64,000 nt of DNA, taken from contig CAKOGZ010000039.1 in assembly GCA_934045905.1 (NCBI GenBank), positions 1-64,000 of the forward strand. Direction: 5' to 3'. Both the position numbers and the translations under genes were made by a program. How positions within the stretch are numbered: position 1 is the first letter of the stretch; the number at the start of each line of letters is the position of its first letter. The DNA comes from Leuctra nigra (Eukaryota > Arthropoda > Insecta > Plecoptera > Leuctridae). The notes under the pieces were generated by a model. It had not been told where the DNA came from. It did not search any database and saw only the letters and a program-made list of their open reading frames with translations. Of this stretch, positions 26,909 through 37,163 are shown piece by piece.

Positions 26909-29900
26909 GTTAGGTAAGGGTAGGTTAGCGAAGCGAGCGTAGCTGACCCTTAACAAGCTTTAACCTACAGTGACAAAAAATTGATGAAAACCTATCAGGA
27001 TTGTGCCCTTCTGCTTCTGAAGGACATAAACTAAGAAATGCGGCGTATCGGAGCGTCTGACAGAAAAAAGTGTTTCTGCACTTTTTAAGCCTCTTTCCAT
27101 CATCTATATGGTGTACCATTTTCAGCTCTCTAAGAGTAATAGATTCGTCACAAAGTAGGAAACAAACAAAACTTTTTCAATATGACCTACTTCTAAAGTG
27201 GCACCCCCCTGTTTTTATCGAATTTTCTTGATGCCTACACAACGTTATGCCGAGAAATGTAATAAAACACTTTTCGCAAAAAAATAGGCTTATAAATAAA
27301 ATTATAAAAAAGAACCCCACTCTGACCCATGGAGTCGCCCGACGCTGCCCTGTCAGATTATTATATAATAAAGTTAGGTTAATACAGGTTAGCGAAGCGA
27401 GCGTAGCTGACTCATCACAAGCTTTAACCTCCATTGACTAAAAAATGGATGAAAACCTAGGAAATGAGGAAAATCTAAGGAACATTGTTAATTGTTACAT
27501 TGTTACCTTTGTAGGCTAACCTACATTGTTGGTCAATATACACTGTCAAAAAAATGGATGAAAATCTATCGGGGGTCGACCCATCAGCTTCTGAATAACA
27601 TGAGCAGTTAATTCCGGCGAATCGGAGAGTCTGACATAAAAAAGTGTTTCTGCACTTTTTAAGCCTCTCACCATCTTCTATATAGGGTAACGTTGTCAAC
27701 TCTCTTAGAGTAATAGATTCGTCACAAAGTAGGAAACAAATAAAAAAATATCAATATGAGCTACTTCTAAAGTGGCACCCCCCTATTTTTATCGAATTTT
27801 CTTGAAGCCTACACAACGTTATGCCGAGAAATGAAATAAAACACTTTTCGAAAAAAAATAGGCTTATAAATAAAATTATAAAAAAGAACCCCACTCTGCC
27901 CCCTTGGAGTCGCCCGACGCTGCCCTGTCAGATTATTATATAATAAAGTTAGGTTAATACAGGTTAGCGAAGCGAGCGTAGCTGACTCATCACAAGCTTT
28001 AACCTCCATTGACTAAAAAATGGATGAAAACCTAGGAAATGAGGAAAATCTAAGGAACATTGTTAATTGTTACATTGTTACCTTTGTAGGCTAACCTACA
28101 TTGTTGGTCAATATACATTGACAAAAAAATGGATGAAAATCTATCGGGGGTCAACCCATCAGCTTCTGAATAACATGTACAGTTAATTCCGGCGAATCGG
28201 AGAGTCTGACATAAAAAAGTGTTTCTGCACTTTTTAAGCCTCTCACCATCTACTATATAGGGTAACGTTGTCAACTCTCTTAGAGTAATAGATTCGTCAC
28301 AAAGTAGGAAACAAATAAAAAAATATCAATATGAGCTACTTCTAAAGTGGCACCCCCCTATTTTTATCGAATTTTCTTGAAGCCTACACAACGTTATGCC
28401 GAGAAATGAAATAAAACACTTTTCGAAAATAATAGGCTTAACATTAACATGTAAAAAAAAATCTCCCCTCTGCCTCCTGGAGTCGCCCGACGTTGCCCGG
28501 TCAGATAATTTTATAATAAAGTTAGGTTAGGGTAGGTTAGCGAAGCGAGCGAAGCGAGCGTAGCTGACCCTTAACAAGCTTTAACCTACAGTGACAAAAA
28601 ATTGATGAAAACCTATCAGGATTGTGCCCTTCTGCTTCTGAAGGACATAAACTAAGAAATGCGGCGTATCGGAGCGTCTGACAGAAAAAAGTGTTTCTGC
28701 ACTTTTTAAGCCTCTTTCCATCATCTATATGGTGTACCATTTTCAGCTCTCTAAGAGTAATAGATTCGTCACAAAGTAGGAAACAAACAAAACTTTTTCA
28801 ATATGACCTACTTCTAAAGTGGCACCCCCCTGTTTTTATCGAATTTTCTTGATGCCTACACAACGTTATGCCGAGAAATGTAATAAAACACTTTTCGCAA
28901 AAAAATAGGCTTATAAATAAAATTATAAAAAAGAACCCCACTCTGACCCATGGAGTCGCCCGACGCTGCCCTGTCAGATTATTATATAATAAAGTTAGGT
29001 TAATACAGGTTAGCGAAGCGAGCGTAGCTGACTCATCACAAGCTTTAACCTCCATTGACTAAAAAATGGATGAAAACCTAGGAAATGAGGAAAATCTAAG
29101 GAACATTGTTAATTGTTACATTGTTACCTTTGTAGGCTAACCTACATTGTTGGTCAATATACACTGTCAAAAAAATGGATGAAAATCTATCGGGGGTCGA
29201 CCCATCAGCTTCTGAATAACATGAGCAGTTAATTCCGGCGAATCGGAGAGTCTGACATAAAAAAGTGTTTCTGCACTTTTTAAGCCTCTCACCATCTTCT
29301 ATATAGGGTAACGTTGTCAACTCTCTTAGAGTAATAGATTCGTCACAAAGTAGGAAACAAATAAAAAAATATCAATATGAGCTACTTCTAAAGTGGCACC
29401 CCCCTATTTTTATCGAATTTTCTTGAAGCCTACACAACGTTATGCCGAGAAATGAAATAAAACACTTTTCGAAAAAAAATAGGCTTATAAATAAAATTAT
29501 AAAAAAGAACCCCACTCTGCCCCCTTGGAGTCGCCCGACGCTGCCCTGTCAGATTATTATATAATAAAGTTAGGTTAATACAGGTTAGCGAAGCGAGCGT
29601 AGCTGACTCATCACAAGCTTTAACCTCCATTGACTAAAAAATGGATGAAAACCTAGGAAATGAGGAAAATCTAAGGAACATTGTTAATTGTTACATTGTT
29701 ACCTTTGTAGGCTAACCTACATTGTTGGTCAATATACATTGACAAAAAAATGGATGAAAATCTATCGGGGGTCGACCCATCAGCTTCTGAATAACATGTA
29801 CAGTTAATTCCGGCGAATCGGAGAGTCTGACATAAAAAAGTGTTTCTGCACTTTTTAAGCCTCTCACCATCTACTATATAGGGTAACGTTGTCAACTCTC

Positions 29901-30141
29901 TTAGAGTAATAGATTCGTCACAAAGTAGGAAACAAATAAAAAAATATCAATATGAGCTACTTCTAAAGTGGCACCCCCCTATTTTTATCGAATTTTCTTG
30001 AAGCCTACACAACGTTATGCCGAGAAATGAAATAAAACACTTTTCGAAAATAATAGGCTTAACATTAACATGTAAAAAAAAATCTCCCCTCTGCCTCCTG
30101 GAGTCGCCCGACGTTGCCCGGTCAGATAATTTTATAATAAA
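26909..30141 (+). repeat. Two A-B'-B trimers (period about 1,621 bp)
   Basis: Units: A 26909, B-prime 27373, B 27948; A 28521, B-prime 28994, B 29569. From within the A body the offset is 1,621 bp. Both A copies carry CTCTTTCCATC, GTGTACCATT and a two-base deletion in tail 2 (CTGACCCATGGAGTCG). Both B-prime units have CACTGTCAAAA. The same trimer recurs once in large HOR copy 2 (51938-53548), so it was doubled in copy 1 or lost one unit in copy 2. Confidence 0.88.
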
Positions 30142-32864
30142 GTTAGGTTAGGGTAGGTTAGCGAAGCGAGCGAAGCGAGCGTAGCTGACCCTTAACAAGC
30201 TTTAACCTACAGTGACAAAAAATTGATGAAAACCTATCAGGATTGTGCCCTTCTGCTTCTGAAGGACATAAACTAAGAAATGCGGCGTATCGGAGCGTCT
30301 GACAGAAAAAAGTGTTTCTGCACTTTTTAAGCCTCTCTCCATCATCTATATGGTGTATCATTTTCAGCTCTCTAAGAGTAATAGATTCTTCACAAAGTAG
30401 GAAACAAACAAAACTTGTTCAATATGACCTACTTCTAAAGTGGCACCCCCCTGTTTTTATCGAATTTTCTTGATGCCTACACAACGTTATGCCGAGAAAT
30501 GTAATAAAACACTTTTCGAAAAAAAATGGGCTTATAAATAAAATTATAAAAAAGAACCCCACTCTGCCCCCTTGGAGTCGCCCGACGCTGCCCTGTCAGA
30601 TTATTATATAATAAAGTTAGGTTAATACAGGTTAGCGAAGCGAGCGTAGCTGACTCATCACAAGCTTTAACCACCATTGACTAAAAAATGGATGAAAACC
30701 TAGGAAATGAGGAAAATCTAAGGAACATTGTTAATTGTTACATTGTTACCTTTGTAGGCTAACCTACATTGTTGGTCAATATACATTGACAAAAAAATGG
30801 ATGAAAATCTATCGGGGGTCGACCCATCAGCTTCTGAATAACATGAACAGTTAATTCCGGCGAATCGGAGAGTCTGACATAAAAAAGTGTTTCTGCACTT
30901 TTTAAGCCTCTCACCATCTACTATATAGGGTAACGTTGTCAACTCTCTTAGAGTAATAGATTCGTCACAAAGTAGGAAACAAATAAAAAAATATCAATAT
31001 GAGCTACTTCTAAAGTGGCACCCCCCTATTTTTATCGAATTTTCTTGAAGCCTACACAACGTTATGCCGAGAAATGAAATAAAACACTTTTCGAAAATAA
31101 TAGGCTTAACATTAACATGTAAAAAAAAATCTCCCCTCTGCCTCCTGGAGTCGCCCGACGTTGCCCGGTCAGATAATTTTATAATAAAGTTAGGTTAGGG
31201 TAGGTTAGCGAAGCGAGCGAAGCGAGCGTAGCTGACCCTTAACAAGCTTTAACCTACAGTGACAAAAAATTGATGAAAACCTATCAGGATTGTGCCCTTC
31301 TGCTTCTGAAGGACATAAACTAAGAAATGCGGCGTATCGGAGCGTCTGACAGAAAAAAGTGTTTCTGCACTTTTTAAGCCTCTCTCCATCATCTATATGG
31401 TGTATCATTTTCAGCTCTCTAAGAGTAATAGATTCTTCACAAAGTAGGAAACAAACAAAACTTGTTCAATATGACCTACTTCTAAAGTGGCACCCCCCTG
31501 TTTTTATCGAATTTTCTTGATGCCTACACAACGTTATGCCGAGAAATGTAATAAAACACTTTTCGAAAAAAAATAGGCTTATAAATAAAATTATAAAAAA
31601 GAACCCCACTCTGCCCCCTTGGAGTCGCCCGACGCTGCCCTGTCAGATTATTATATAATAAAGTTAGGTTAATACAGGTTAGCGAAGCGAGCGTAGCTGA
31701 CTCATCACAAGCTTTAACCACCATTGACTAAAAAATGGATGAAAACCTAGGAAATGAGGAAAATCTAAGGAACATTGTTAATTGTTACATTGTTACCTTT
31801 GTAGGCTAACCTACATTGTTGGTCAATATACATTGACAAAAAAATGGATGAAAATCTATCGGGGGTCGACCCATCAGCTTCTGAATAACATGAACAGTTA
31901 ATTCCGGCGAATCGGAGAGTCTGACATAAAAAAGTGTTTCTGCACTTTTTAAGCCTCTCACCATCTACTATATAGGGTAACGTTGTCAACTCTCTTAGAG
32001 TAATAGATTCGTCACAAAGTAGGAAACAAATAAAAAAATATCAATATGAGCTACTTCTAAAGTGGCACCCCCCTATTTTATCGAATTTTCTTGAAGCCTA
32101 CACAACGTTATGCCGAGAAATGAAATAAAACACTTTTCGAAAATAATAGGCTTAACATTAACATGTAAAAAAAAATCTCCCCTCTGCCTCCTGGAGTCGC
32201 CCGACGTTGCCCGGTCAGATAATTTTATAATAAAGTTAGGTTAGGGTAGGTTAGCGAAGCGAGCGAAGCGAGCGTAGCTGACCCTTAACAAGCTTTAACC
32301 TACAGTGACAAAAAATTGATGAAAACCTATCAGGATTGTGCCCTTCTGCTTCTGAAGGACATATACTAAGAAATGCGGCGTATCGGAGCGTCTGACAGAA
32401 AAAAGTGTTTCTGCACTTTTTAAGCCTCTCTCCATCATCTATATGGTGTATCATTTTCAGCTCTCTAAGAGTAATAGATTCGTCACAAAGTAGGAAACAA
32501 ACAAAACTTTTTTAATATGACCTACTTCTAAAGTGGCACCCCCCTGTTTTTATCGAATTTTCTTGATGCCTACACAACGTTATGCCGAGAAATGTAATAA
32601 AACACTTTTCGCAAAAAAATAGGCTTATAAATAAAATTATAAAAAAGAACCCCACTCTGCCCCCTTGGAGTCGCCCGACGCTGCCCTGTCAGATTATTAT
32701 ATAATAAAGTTAGGTTAATACAGGTTAGCGAAGCGAGCGTAGCTGACTCATCACAAGCTTTAACCTCCATTGACTAAAAAATGGATGAAAACCTAGGAAA
32801 TGAGGAAAATCTAAGGAACATTGTTAATTGTTACATTGTTACCTTTGTAGGCTAACCTACATTG
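30142..32864 (+). repeat. A-B dimers leading to LINE copy 1
   Basis: Units: A 30142, B 30616, A 31189, B 31663, A 32235, then B-prime 32709 interrupted at 32865. The first two dimers are offset by 1,047 bp and share TTTAACCACCATTG in tail 2 and head context. From about 31189 this stretch matches 53549 onward at an offset of 22,360-22,361 bp. Confidence 0.9.
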
Positions 32865-32876
32865 TTGGTCAATATA
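32865..32876 (+). repeat. Target-site duplication, LINE copy 1 (3' side of element)
   Basis: TTGGTCAATATA here and again at 34380-34391 flank the LINE. The empty site in every other B monomer has it once (TTGGTCAATATACATTG), so it is a 12-bp duplication made on insertion. The site lies in a small ATTG-loop-CAAT dyad of the B-specific segment. Confidence 0.93.
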
Positions 32877-34379
32877 TATATATATTGTGAGTATTTTACA
32901 GTACAGGCCGTTTCTCACACCCCAATCGCCACCTCTCCTTGTCCATCCAACCATCTTCCAGCAAGTTTCTTCTCCCCATTGCCTCCTTTACATCTTCTTG
33001 CCATTCTCTCGGCGGTCGGCCCCTTTTCCTCCTCTCTGGAGGGGTCCAATGCCATATCTTCAGGGGCCACCTATGGGGATCCATTCTTCTTAAGTGTCCA
33101 TACCAGCACAATCTCCTTCGCTCTATCTCCTCTACCACTGTTTCTTCCTTCTTCATCCATCTTCGTATCTGTTCATTCCTAATATGCTCAATTCTTGACA
33201 CCCTACAACTTCTTCTGAGCGCATCCATTTCAACCGCCATCAACCTCTCTTTATCCCTCTTCGTTACTTCCCAGGTCTCAGATCCGTATGTAAGAATACT
33301 TTGTACAATGCTGCTATAAATTCTATTCTTTGTAGGCTTCTGCAGTTGTTCAGACCACCACATCGAGTTCAGCTTCTGAACCGCTTGTCTTCCCTGGATT
33401 ATCCGGCTGCTAATATCTCTCCGACTACTTCTCTCCGATGAAAAAATAGATCCTAAGTACTTATACTCTCGGCACTCTTTCACTTCCTTCCCATCCACGT
33501 CCATGTCATTACCTTCTCCCTCTACCACCAAGTATTTGGTCTTGTCAAAATTGATTTTTAAACCCCATTTTTCGTATGTTTCTGATAATTTCCGCATCAT
33601 ATAATTGCAGTCGTCCTCGTCCAATGCAACCACTACTTGGTCATCAGCAAAGAGAAGGGAATGCAGGTAATCTCCATTCACAGGCACACCCATCCATCTA
33701 CACTTGGCTTGCCATTCTTGCAAAACCTTATCTATATAGATTTTGAATAGAGAAGGTGAGAGGCAGCACCCTTGACGCAAACCCTTCGTAATCTCGAAGC
33801 TACTGGACATGCGATTTCCTACTTTCACTACACTCCTCTGTCCTTCATACAGGTCTCTTATGGTGTCCACATATGCATGAGGAATAGTGCTGTCGTATAA
33901 CACCTCAAACATCCTTTTTAACGGTACTGTGTCATACGCTTTTTCTAGATCTACAAACACCAAATGAGTCTCCCTGCCTCTCGCTACCCTTTTTTGCACT
34001 AGCTGCCTCAAGGTGAAAATATTATCCACACATGAGCGCCCCGCTGTGAAACCGCACTGTTCTTCTCCAATGGTAACTTCTTGCTCCAATCTAGTCTTTA
34101 TAATACGCCCATACAATCTTCCAATAGATGCAGTTACGTTGATTCCTCTATAATTATGACAGTCCGTTCGGGATCCTTTCTTGTAGATAGAGCTCATGTA
34201 TCCAACCTTCCACTCTTCTGGTACATGCTCAGCGTCAATCAAGCATCTATTAAAGATGTCTTGTAGGATTTCTATGACTCCTTCTGGACTATTCTTCACC
34301 AATTCTATTGAAACATTTCCAGGGCCTGGTGCTCTCCCATTCTTTGTGCGTCTCAGGGCTTGGTCTCAGGGCTCAGGGC
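32877..34379 (-). mobile_element. 5'-truncated non-LTR retrotransposon (RTE-like LINE), copy 1
   Basis: A 1.5-kb minus-strand LINE fragment inside B-prime monomer 32709. It has a target-site duplication, a (AT)n 3' tail (32873-32885) instead of poly(A), a stop codon only about 10 bases from that tail, and a 5' end cut inside the reverse transcriptase region. A very short 3' UTR ending in a microsatellite is a known trait of the RTE clade, which with the C-terminal protein motifs suggests that clade; CR1- or Jockey-like origin is not excluded. No endonuclease domain or 5' UTR is left, so the copy cannot be autonomous. The 5' junction has a filler with CTCAGGGCT repeated (34352-34380). Confidence 0.92.
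32896..34359 (-). CDS. LINE reverse transcriptase, 5'-truncated reading frame, copy 1
   Basis: This frame encodes the RT and C-terminal region of a LINE ORF2-type protein. It is open from the truncation point (34359) to TAA at 32896-32898, with no native start codon. The frame begins ALRRTKNGRAPGPG, an RT entry motif. Residue numbers below count from the TTG at 34302 (468 codons). GFTAGRSCVDNIFTL is at 84-98. Motif A FVDLEKAYD is at 116-124, with catalytic Asp118. LRQGCCLSP is at 175-183. Motif C LLFADD is at 216-221, with Asp220-Asp221. LKINFDKTK is at 248-256 and YKYLG at 280-284. The C-terminal region has CWYGHLRRMDPHRWP (399-413) and a basic KRGRPPREWQEDV, typical of RTE/CR1-like elements. 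All catalytic aspartates are present and there is no frameshift. It would copy RNA into DNA at a nicked target, but lacks endonuclease and promoter. Antisense frames across it are shadows. Confidence 0.9.
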   Translation of the reverse strand, partial: ALRRTKNGRAPGPGNVSIELVKNSPEGVIEILQDIFNRCLIDAEHVPEEWKVGYMSSIYKKGSRTDCHNYRGINVTASIGRLYGRIIKTRLEQEVTIGEEQCGFTAGRSCVDNIFTLRQLVQKRVARGRETHLVFVDLEKAYDTVPLKRMFEVLYDSTIPHAYVDTIRDLYEGQRSVVKVGNRMSSSFEITKGLRQGCCLSPSLFKIYIDKVLQEWQAKCRWMGVPVNGDYLHSLLFADDQVVVALDEDDCNYMMRKLSETYEKWGLKINFDKTKYLVVEGEGNDMDVDGKEVKECREYKYLGSIFSSERSSRRDISSRIIQGRQAVQKLNSMWWSEQLQKPTKNRIYSSIVQSILTYGSETWEVTKRDKERLMAVEMDALRRSCRVSRIEHIRNEQIRRWMKKEETVVEEIERRRLCWYGHLRRMDPHRWPLKIWHWTPPERRKRGRPPREWQEDVKEAMGRRNLLEDGWMDKERWRLGCEKRPVL

Positions 34380-34391
34380 TTGGTCAATATA
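34380..34391 (+). repeat. Target-site duplication, LINE copy 1 (5' side of element)
   Basis: Second TTGGTCAATATA, continuing directly into CATTGACAAAA of the interrupted B-prime monomer. Confidence 0.93.
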
Positions 34392-34808
34392 CATTGACAA
34401 AAAAATGGATGAAAATCTATCGGGGGTCGACCCATCAGCTTCTGAATAACATGAACAGTTAATTCCGGCGAATCGGAGAGTCTGACATAAAAAAGTGTTT
34501 CTGCACTTTTTAAGCCTCTCACCATCTACTATATAGGGTAACGTTGTCAACTCTCTTAGAGTAATAGATTCGTCACAAAGTAGGAAACAAATAAAAAAAT
34601 ATCAATATGAGCTACTTCTAAAGTGGCACCCCCCTATTTTTATCGAATTTTCTTGAAGCCTACACAACGTTATGCCGAGAAATGAAATAAAACACTTTTC
34701 GAAAAAAATAGGCTTATAAATAAAATTATAAAAAAGAACCCCACTCTGCCCCCTTGGAGTCGCCCGACGCTGCCCTGTCAGATTATTATATAATAAAGTT
34801 AGGTTAAT
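34392..34808 (+). repeat. Rest of B-prime 32709 and first 11 bases of next B
   Basis: The B-prime monomer resumes after the LINE and ends in tail 2. A new B head starts at 34798 (GTTAGGTTAAT) and is cut after 11 bases by the 2.35-kb insertion. Homology to the region after LINE copy 2 stops at about 34705 (57066 there), where this copy takes tail 2 and the other takes tail 1. Confidence 0.92.
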
Positions 34809-34811
34809 CTA

Positions 34812-34829
34812 GTGGAGCGGTCGCTCCAC
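34812..34829. repeat. 18-bp dyad at left tip of insertion
   Basis: GTGGAGCG (34812-34819), GT, CGCTCCAC (34822-34829): perfect 8-bp arms, three bases inside the left joint, followed closely by CAGCCAAGTC. A GC-rich hairpin at a transposon tip in AT-rich DNA is likely functional or a boundary signature. Confidence 0.7.
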
Positions 34830-35154
34830 CCAGCCAAGTCGTACTATACACTCACAGTCACTCAACATACCGTAAATGCCTAATAAACTGAGGAGCAGAC
34901 CAAACACTTTTACTGTAAGCAACAACATGGCATTTTCGGCCTACTGGATCTTAAAATTGGAAAATCTCACATTGTTGTGAAATGTCTTAATTTCGAGCTA
35001 TGGCCCACCCCACTACATACACCAAATTTGGGAACAATAGGTTATGCCATTTGCGCGCTAGAGGACCGAGAAAACAGTGAAATTACACCACTTTCTGATT
35101 CTGAAGATGATGATTCTGATGATATCACGAAACCCTGTTGACAGCGCCACAGCC

Positions 35155-35900
35155 TAAACGGCTAAACCGATCGACCTGAAACTTTTACCACATATGCACT
35201 TTTGGCGTCTGATGATACCTTGCCTCTTGTGATTTTTTGTGCCGCCATTTTTAAACCGGAAGTGACGTCATTACTCAAAAACGTCTGGACTGATTAGAAC
35301 GAAATTAGCGCCATTCGATTTAGATGGTCATCTTTATGAAGTATCAATAAAAAAAATATTATTTTCTTATTTTCTAAACCGGAAGTGACGTCATAAATAC
35401 GCAATATTTAACTTATTTCAACAAATTATACTTAAAATACGTACATAATTAACTAACATTGTAACATAGACAATACAATTTATATATTCAAGGTAGTAGT
35501 GTTCTCGGCCGCCATTCCTGAAACCGGAAGTGACGTCATATATCTAAAACGCCTGTACCGATTGCAACTGAACTAGCTCCTGCGTATTCATTCTGCTATT
35601 TATTTGAAAAATCAATTGTGAAAAATGAATAAATAAATTAATGGTACCGGAAATGGCGGCAGGAACCACTAAATGAAACCGGAAGTGACGTCATATACTA
35701 CAAACGGCATGACCGATTTTACGGAAATATAGGGATTAGGAATTCAGATGGTCGTTCATGAAGGTATCAACTAGATAAAACTAGATTGTTTTCTTATTAC
35801 CTATACCGGAATTCGGCCGCTATTTCAAAACCGGAAGTGACGTCATGTATCGAAAACGGCTGGATCGATTATAACGAAACTTAAGCTATTCTTCTTGGAT
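35155..35900 (+). repeat. About five degenerate units of roughly 150 bp with a 19-bp core
   Basis: AAACCGGAAGTGACGTCAT occurs exactly at 35253-35271, 35376-35394, 35521-35539, 35676-35694 and 35828-35846 (spacing 123, 145, 155, 152). Most cores are preceded by a GCCGCCATT-like string and followed by AAAACGnCTGnACCGATT and an AACGAAAC-like string, then ATGGTCATC...ATGAAG...ATCAA. An earlier partial unit (CGGCTAAACCGATCGACC) starts near 35159. The linkers have diverged while the 19-bp core has not. The core joins an ETS-type site (ACCGGAAGT) and a CRE site (TGACGTCA). Confidence 0.82.
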
Positions 35901-36032
35901 AATCATTTTCATCTTATACCAAACGCAACTTTTCATAGTAACCAAATCGGTTGAGGCGTATTTTTTTAAAGAAATTAGTCCCTGCTCGGACATGTGCTAC
36001 AAGCTGTATGAATAAACTAACAAAAGAAGTGA

Positions 36033-36248
36033 TATCCCAGAAAAAACACTCCGTGTAAAAATACCAGCCAAGTCTCTTTAACTATAAAAAAAAATAGAAG
36101 AAATCTAAAAATTCAGCACTGAAAAGGAGTGATATCAAAAAAGGAGCCAAGTCAACGAATTTTCCAAATTTTAATCGTACCATTGAAATAAAAATATCAA
36201 CCCCCGAGAAATACTTAAAAAAAGGACTTGGCGCATCGTTTTTTTAAA
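36033..36248 (+). repeat. Foldback inverted repeat, left arm (216 bp)
   Basis: Pairs with 36948-37163. Reading inward from TATCCCAGAAAAAACACTCC to GCGCATCGTTTTTTTAAA, I find no mismatch or length difference, including the run of nine A. Pairing breaks at 36249 on the inside and at 36032 on the outside. The arm holds AGCCAAGTC at 36066-36074 and 36145-36153 and a near-inverted GACTTGGC at 36225-36232. Confidence 0.92.
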
Positions 36249-36947
36249 GACATTTTTCTATTCTTAAGCTTATGCCACTCACATACTACGTAGTTCAGAA
36301 ATGCCTAGAAAAATTGGGACAAAACTTTCAAATTAAATATTGAACATTCTGTAAAATATTTTAAATTTAAATATAAGTACGCAAAGAAACATAGCATTGT
36401 CTTACAAGCAATAAATACAGAACAGTTGTGTTTGTGATTGGTAGGTACCTATAGTTTTGTGGGTACATCAACATACCTACTACAGCATTATACTTGGAAC
36501 CTTCTCGCCGTGTAATTAATTGCTATTAATTAACATTTTATACCAAAATAATTCATAAATTACATAACGTATTACTTTAGATAAAAATCTAGTCAGTAAT
36601 TATTTGAGCAGCATGGCTCAGTGCACTAGTCACTTATTCAAATCTCATTGACGGCCTTCTTGTAATGAGCGCTTTCGCTATTTCCCTCAGTCACGATATT
36701 GAGAAGTATGATTGATTAATATGACCCTAGAAATAGTGGCAATAACGAATAGACTAGGCCGCTTCCGTTTATTCGTTATTCGTTTATCCGTTTATTTCCT
36801 CTGAATATTGACAAAATACCAAAACTGCCAGAAGGTAAGAGTACTAGTTATATTAAAACGTAGTATGATTCGTCGATAATGAATGTGATATACTCAGGAA
36901 AATATACTTGTAGAATTCTTCCTATACTTTTAGGATAGAAAAGTGTA
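36249..36947. other. Unique spacer between foldback arms
   Basis: AT-rich, 699 bp, with no reading frame of note and no recognisable transposase. It holds a palindromic TAGGTACCTA (36442-36451) and a short degenerate run of CGTTTATTCG-like units (about 36765-36800). Confidence 0.6.
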
Positions 36948-37163
36948 TTTAAAAAAACGATGCGCCAAGTCCTTTTTTTAAGTATTTCTCGGGGGTTGAT
37001 ATTTTTATTTCAATGGTACGATTAAAATTTGGAAAATTCGTTGACTTGGCTCCTTTTTTGATATCACTCCTTTTCAGTGCTGAATTTTTAGATTTCTTCT
37101 ATTTTTTTTTATAGTTAAAGAGACTTGGCTGGTATTTTTACACGGAGTGTTTTTTCTGGGATA
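36948..37163 (-). repeat. Foldback inverted repeat, right arm (216 bp)
   Basis: Reverse complement of 36033-36248. Its outer end (CTGGGATA) coincides with the right joint to the satellite, so either this is the true end of the element or the arm was cut here. The left arm is preceded by AGAAGTGA, similar to GGAGTGA before the internal TATC (36125-36136), which hints that the symmetry may once have extended further. Confidence 0.92.

Larger units (their letters stand above)
34809..37162. mobile_element. Unclassified 2,354-bp insertion with foldback end
   Basis: It splits a B head between GTTAGGTTAAT (34798-34808) and ACAGG (37163 onward). Only a 2-base AT repeat is seen at the joints. Parts in order: an 18-bp dyad at the left tip; unique sequence; about five degenerate units of roughly 150 bp; about 130 bp with nothing I recognise (35901-36032); a left inverted arm (36033-36248); a 699-bp spacer; and a right arm ending at the right joint. 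AGCCAAGTC occurs near the left tip (34832-34840) and twice in each arm, once more nearly inverted, which argues for one element rather than unrelated pieces. I find no transposase. It could be a non-autonomous foldback or terminal-inverted-repeat element, possibly right-truncated, or two nested elements. Confidence 0.75.

Noticed and set aside
32862..34462. Plus-strand reading frames of 61-126 codons over LINE copy 1 (and the same over copy 2)
   Set aside because: They are antisense to the reverse transcriptase frame, which carries all RT motifs; no independent support.
34885..35139. Plus-strand open frame ending in an acidic stretch SDSEDDDSDD
   Set aside because: About 85 codons with no ATG at its beginning and no domain I recognise. 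It may be a remnant of a transposon protein but is too weak to annotate.
36614..36646. tRNA-like A box (TGGCTCAGTG) and B box (TTCAAATCTC), possible SINE head
   Set aside because: The boxes are only about 23 bases apart start to start, too close for a tRNA or tRNA-derived promoter, and no SINE body or tail follows.
34808..37162. Helitron interpretation of the 2.35-kb insertion (TC start, CTGG near the end, A/T target)
   Set aside because: The CTGG is followed by GAT before the joint and not directly by T, and the long inverted arms are not a Helitron trait.
36033..37163. TA target duplication flanking the foldback part (mariner-like)
   Set aside because: TA is present at both arm ends, but the left one lies inside the insertion and not at the satellite joint, and TA is too common in this AT-rich DNA to count.
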